A stretch of 64,000 nucleotides of DNA from the NCBI RefSeq assembly GCF_016862075.1, contig NZ_BOMG01000006.1:1-64000 (forward strand), given 5' to 3'. Positions 61,406 through 64,000 of the stretch are shown here, piece after piece. Numbering within the stretch: the first letter of the stretch is position 1; each line of letters begins with the position of its first letter. The notes under the pieces are model-generated. The model had not been told where the DNA came from, made no database searches, and saw only the letters and a list, made by a program, of their open reading frames with translations. The stretch comes from Actinoplanes couchii. GTDB taxonomy: Bacteria; Actinomycetota; Actinomycetes; Mycobacteriales; Micromonosporaceae. A program made the position numbers and the translations under genes.

Positions 61406-62893
61406 TCAGGCGTTGCGCGGCAGGTCCCGGGCCAGGACTTTTCCGGTGGCGTTGCGCGGCAATCCGGTCAGGAACACCACGTCCCGCGGTACGCAGAACC
61501 GGGCCCGGTGACGGCGCACGTGCTCGCGGACCACGTCCTCGGACAGTGTCTCGCCGTCGCGGAGCACCAGGTAGGCGGCCAGCCGCTGGCCCCAGTCGTC
61601 GTCCGGCACGCCGATCACCGCCACCTCGCGGACCTGCGGCAATCCGGCCAGCAGGTCCTCCACCTCGGCGGGGAAGACGTTCTCGCCGCCGGAGACGATC
61701 ATGTCGTCGGCCCGTCCGTCGACGTAGAGCCGGCCGTGGGTGTCCACGTGACCCAGGTCCCCCGTACCGAGCAGGCCGTCAGTTTTTGATCTTTGGTTCT
61801 GCCCGGTGTAGCCCTCGAACAGCATCTCGTTGGTGACGAAGATCCGGCCGACCTCGCCCTGCGGGACTGGCTTATTCTGATCGTCGAGGATCTCGACCCG
61901 GGTGCCGTGCGGCGGGCGGCCCGCGGTGGTGGGGGAGTCCCTCAGGTCGGCGGGGGTGGCGATGGAGACCCAGGACGCCTCGGTGGAGCCGTAGAGGTTG
62001 TACAGGCAGTCGCCGTAACTGTCCATGAAACGGGTGGCCAGGCCGCCGGGCAACGCCGAGCCGCTGACCGCGGCGACTCTCAGCTTGCGACCGGGCGGGT
62101 GGTCCAGCAGGTTCTGCAGCATCACCGGGACGGCTATCAGGGCGTCCACCCGATGCTTTTCGAGGGCTTTCGCCGCCTCGGCCGGGTCGAAGCGGCGTTG
62201 CAGGACGATCGTCGCCCGCAGCGCGAGAGCTATCTGCAGGCCGGCGAAACCCCAGGTGTGGAAGAGGGGCGCGGCGATCATGATGCGGTCGCCGGCGTGC
62301 AGGGGGATCCTGTCGATCACCGAACAGAGGGGGCTGAATCCGCCGGGGGTGGGGCGGCGGGCGCCTTTCGGCACGCCGGTGGTGCCGGAGGTCAGCACGA
62401 TGGTCCGACCGGGCCTGGTGGGCGGCCTTCCGGGTCCTCCGGACATTTCGACTTTTGTCGTGATGCCGCCGGGCACTCGTTCGGCGAACTCGTCGTCGTG
62501 GATCAACGCCGCCAGGTTCTGCTCCTCGCACACCTGCTCCAGCTGATGCGCCGACAGACCGGTATTGATCAGCACCGGGTCGGCGCCCCGGGACGTCACC
62601 CCGACCAGTGCCTCGATCATCGCGGCCGAGTTGCGGCAGAGCAGGCCGACCCGGTCGCCGGCTCGCACGTCGACGGCTTCGGCGTTCCTCAGCAGCTGCG
62701 CGTACGTCACCTCGCGCTCGTCGTCGATCACCGCGATCCGTTCCGGGCTGCGGGCGGCGGCCTGCCGCAGCTCACCGGCCAGGCCGAAACCCCAGCGGCC
62801 CAGCGCGCCGAACTGCCGCACGATCCGCACCGGATTCCCCGGCGTCAGCAGACCGCGCCGGGCCATCGTGGCGGCGATGAACAGGGCTCCCAT
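61406..62893 (-). CDS. acyl-CoA synthetase, AMP-binding family
   Basis: 495 aa. AMP-binding P-loop TSGTTGVPKGARR (about 168-180), YNLYGSTEASWVSIATP, the GDLGHVD hinge and RADDMIVSGGENVFP, and the C-terminal Lys in NATGKVLARDLP. It activates a fatty or related acid to its CoA ester. ATG 62893 shares a base with the stop of the acyl-CoA dehydrogenase (TGATG), so the two are coupled and probably form a degradation unit. Confidence 0.92.
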   Translation of the reverse strand: MGALFIAATMARRGLLTPGNPVRIVRQFGALGRWGFGLAGELRQAAARSPERIAVIDDEREVTYAQLLRNAEAVDVRAGDRVGLLCRNSAAMIEALVGVTSRGADPVLINTGLSAHQLEQVCEEQNLAALIHDDEFAERVPGGITTKVEMSGGPGRPPTRPGRTIVLTSGTTGVPKGARRPTPGGFSPLCSVIDRIPLHAGDRIMIAAPLFHTWGFAGLQIALALRATIVLQRRFDPAEAAKALEKHRVDALIAVPVMLQNLLDHPPGRKLRVAAVSGSALPGGLATRFMDSYGDCLYNLYGSTEASWVSIATPADLRDSPTTAGRPPHGTRVEILDDQNKPVPQGEVGRIFVTNEMLFEGYTGQNQRSKTDGLLGTGDLGHVDTHGRLYVDGRADDMIVSGGENVFPAEVEDLLAGLPQVREVAVIGVPDDDWGQRLAAYLVLRDGETLSEDVVREHVRRHRARFCVPRDVVFLTGLPRNATGKVLARDLPRNA

Positions 62894-64000
62894 CAGCGGA
62901 TCTGCACACCGGAGACGGCGCGGGCGATGACGAGACGCTGGATCTCCGACGTACCCTCGAAAATGGTGTAGATCTTGGCGTCCCGGAACATCCGCTCGAC
63001 CGGGTGCTCACGCAGATAACCGGCGCCGCCCAGGATCTGGACCGCCTTCTCGGTGACCGCCACCGCCACCTCACCGGCCTTCAGCTTCGACATCGAACCC
63101 TCGCCGGCGGTGAACGGCTTGTCGTTACGGCCCATCCACGCCGCCCGCCACACCAGCAGCCGGGCCGCGTCGATCTCCATCCGCATGTCGGCCAGCGCGA
63201 ACGCCACCGCCTGGTTCTCCACGATCGGGCGGCCGAACTGGACCCGGTTCTTCGCGTACTCCAGGGCGTACTCGTACGCCGCCCGCGCGATACCCAGCGC
63301 CTGCGCGCCCACCGCCGGACGGGACAGCTCGAAGGTCCGCATCGCCGCCTGCCCGGACCGGCGGTGCCCCTCCCGGGCCCGGGCCAGGCGCTTGTCCAGG
63401 GCCTCTTTACCACCCAGAAGACAACTGCCCGGCAGCCGTACGTCGTCCAGGAACACGTCCGCGGTGTGCGACGCCCGCAAGCCGAGCTTCTTCAGCTTCC
63501 GCGTCGCGGCCAGCCCCGCGGTGCCCGGCGGCACCACGAACGCCGCCTGCCCGCGCGAACCCAGCGACGGATCCACACTGGCCGTCACCACGTGGATGTT
63601 CGCGATACCGCCGTTGGTGGCGTACGCCTTCTGCCCGCTCAGCACCCACTCGTCGGTGGCCTCGTGGTAGACCGCCCGGGTCCGCATCGACGCCACATCG
63701 GACCCGGCCTCCGGCTCGGTGCTGCAGAACGCGCCCACCTTCGGATCGGCCGGATCGCCGAAACACTGCGGGATCCACTCGACCATCTGCTCCGGCGTGC
63801 CCGAACCGTAGATCGACGCCACCGCCAGCGATGTGCCGGAGATCGCCATCCCGATCCCGCCGTCACCCCAGAACAACTCCTCGTTCACGATCGGCAGGCT
63901 CAGCCCGCTCGTGTCCGACCAGGTGTTGGCGAGGAACTCGAACCCGTACAGACCGATCTTGGCGGCTTCCTGCAGGATCGGCCACGGAGTCTCCTCCCGC
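62893..64000 (-). CDS. acyl-CoA dehydrogenase, 5' part outside the window
   Basis: At least 369 codons, open to the window edge without a start, so the gene is cut at 64000. Visible parts are the FAD/substrate region VGAFCSTEPEAGSDVASM, WVLSGQKAYATNGG, the middle GLRASHTADVFLDDVRLP and the C-terminal helical part with QILGGAGYLREHPVERMFRDAKI, and the catalytic Glu in IFEGTSEIQ. It introduces the first double bond in fatty-acyl-CoA breakdown, together with the acyl-CoA synthetase that follows. Confidence 0.92.
   Translation of the reverse strand, partial: REETPWPILQEAAKIGLYGFEFLANTWSDTSGLSLPIVNEELFWGDGGIGMAISGTSLAVASIYGSGTPEQMVEWIPQCFGDPADPKVGAFCSTEPEAGSDVASMRTRAVYHEATDEWVLSGQKAYATNGGIANIHVVTASVDPSLGSRGQAAFVVPPGTAGLAATRKLKKLGLRASHTADVFLDDVRLPGSCLLGGKEALDKRLARAREGHRRSGQAAMRTFELSRPAVGAQALGIARAAYEYALEYAKNRVQFGRPIVENQAVAFALADMRMEIDAARLLVWRAAWMGRNDKPFTAGEGSMSKLKAGEVAVAVTEKAVQILGGAGYLREHPVERMFRDAKIYTIFEGTSEIQRLVIARAVSGVQIR

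Overview
The window is high-GC DNA with the gene style of a filamentous actinomycete, most likely a member of the Micromonosporaceae (Actinoplanes-like). The signs are GTG/ATG starts with many 4-nt ATGA/GTGA overlaps, ALF-repeat secreted proteins, a DUF6879-type protein, an FxSxx-type operon, type VII (ESX) substrates, Tat-secreted enzymes, a PhoP-type box and an Fe-S NsrR. No rRNA, tRNA, transposase, CRISPR array or phage structural gene was seen. Assignments come from motif reading of the translations; no database search was possible.

Left part (1-23 kb), accessory and conflict-type operons: an HTH/N6-adenine methylase-like gene coupled to a RecB-like/RNase H-like nuclease (333-3598); a DedA protein and an aldo/keto reductase with a MerR-type promoter (3680-5312); a membrane GGDEF-EAL protein (5263-7500); a four-gene ESX operon with a YbaB-like protein, an EspC-like protein, a WXG-zincin effector and an EF-Tu domain 2-like barrel (7566-9704); a sirtuin (9783-10544); a coupled trio of membrane protein, small P-loop protein and AAA+ ATPase (10953-15024); and, convergent to it, a four-gene FxSxx-like operon with a divergent HEXXH gene but no radical SAM enzyme (14955-22616).

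Middle part (22.5-46.5 kb): an alpha/beta hydrolase; a cholesterol-oxidase-like GMC enzyme coupled to a Baeyer-Villiger-type monooxygenase; three secreted ALF-repeat proteins, the last ending in a HINT domain and a C-terminal toxin, followed by an LRV protein, a SUKH-4-like immunity protein and an unknown gene; then nsrR-hmp followed by a PAS protein and a GGDEF/EAL phosphodiesterase, which puts nitric-oxide defence next to c-di-GMP turnover; then a GH51/GH43 arabinan-degrading pair.

Right part (46.5-64 kb): PhoX phosphatase behind a PHO box, a membrane protein, a GT39-like glycosyltransferase, a stretch with several separate minisatellite arrays (51.3-53.9 kb), a hydroxyacid dehydrogenase, an autoregulated XRE-cupin regulator, a fused flavin oxidoreductase-methyltransferase, a giant DUF4011/COG1112 helicase, a DUF6879 protein, an acyl-CoA synthetase and an acyl-CoA dehydrogenase cut by the window edge.

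Across the window, many genes at the head of a transcription unit carry a TANNNT-like -10 hexamer 6-9 nt before the start codon. Leaderless transcription therefore seems common here, and several start-codon choices rest on it.
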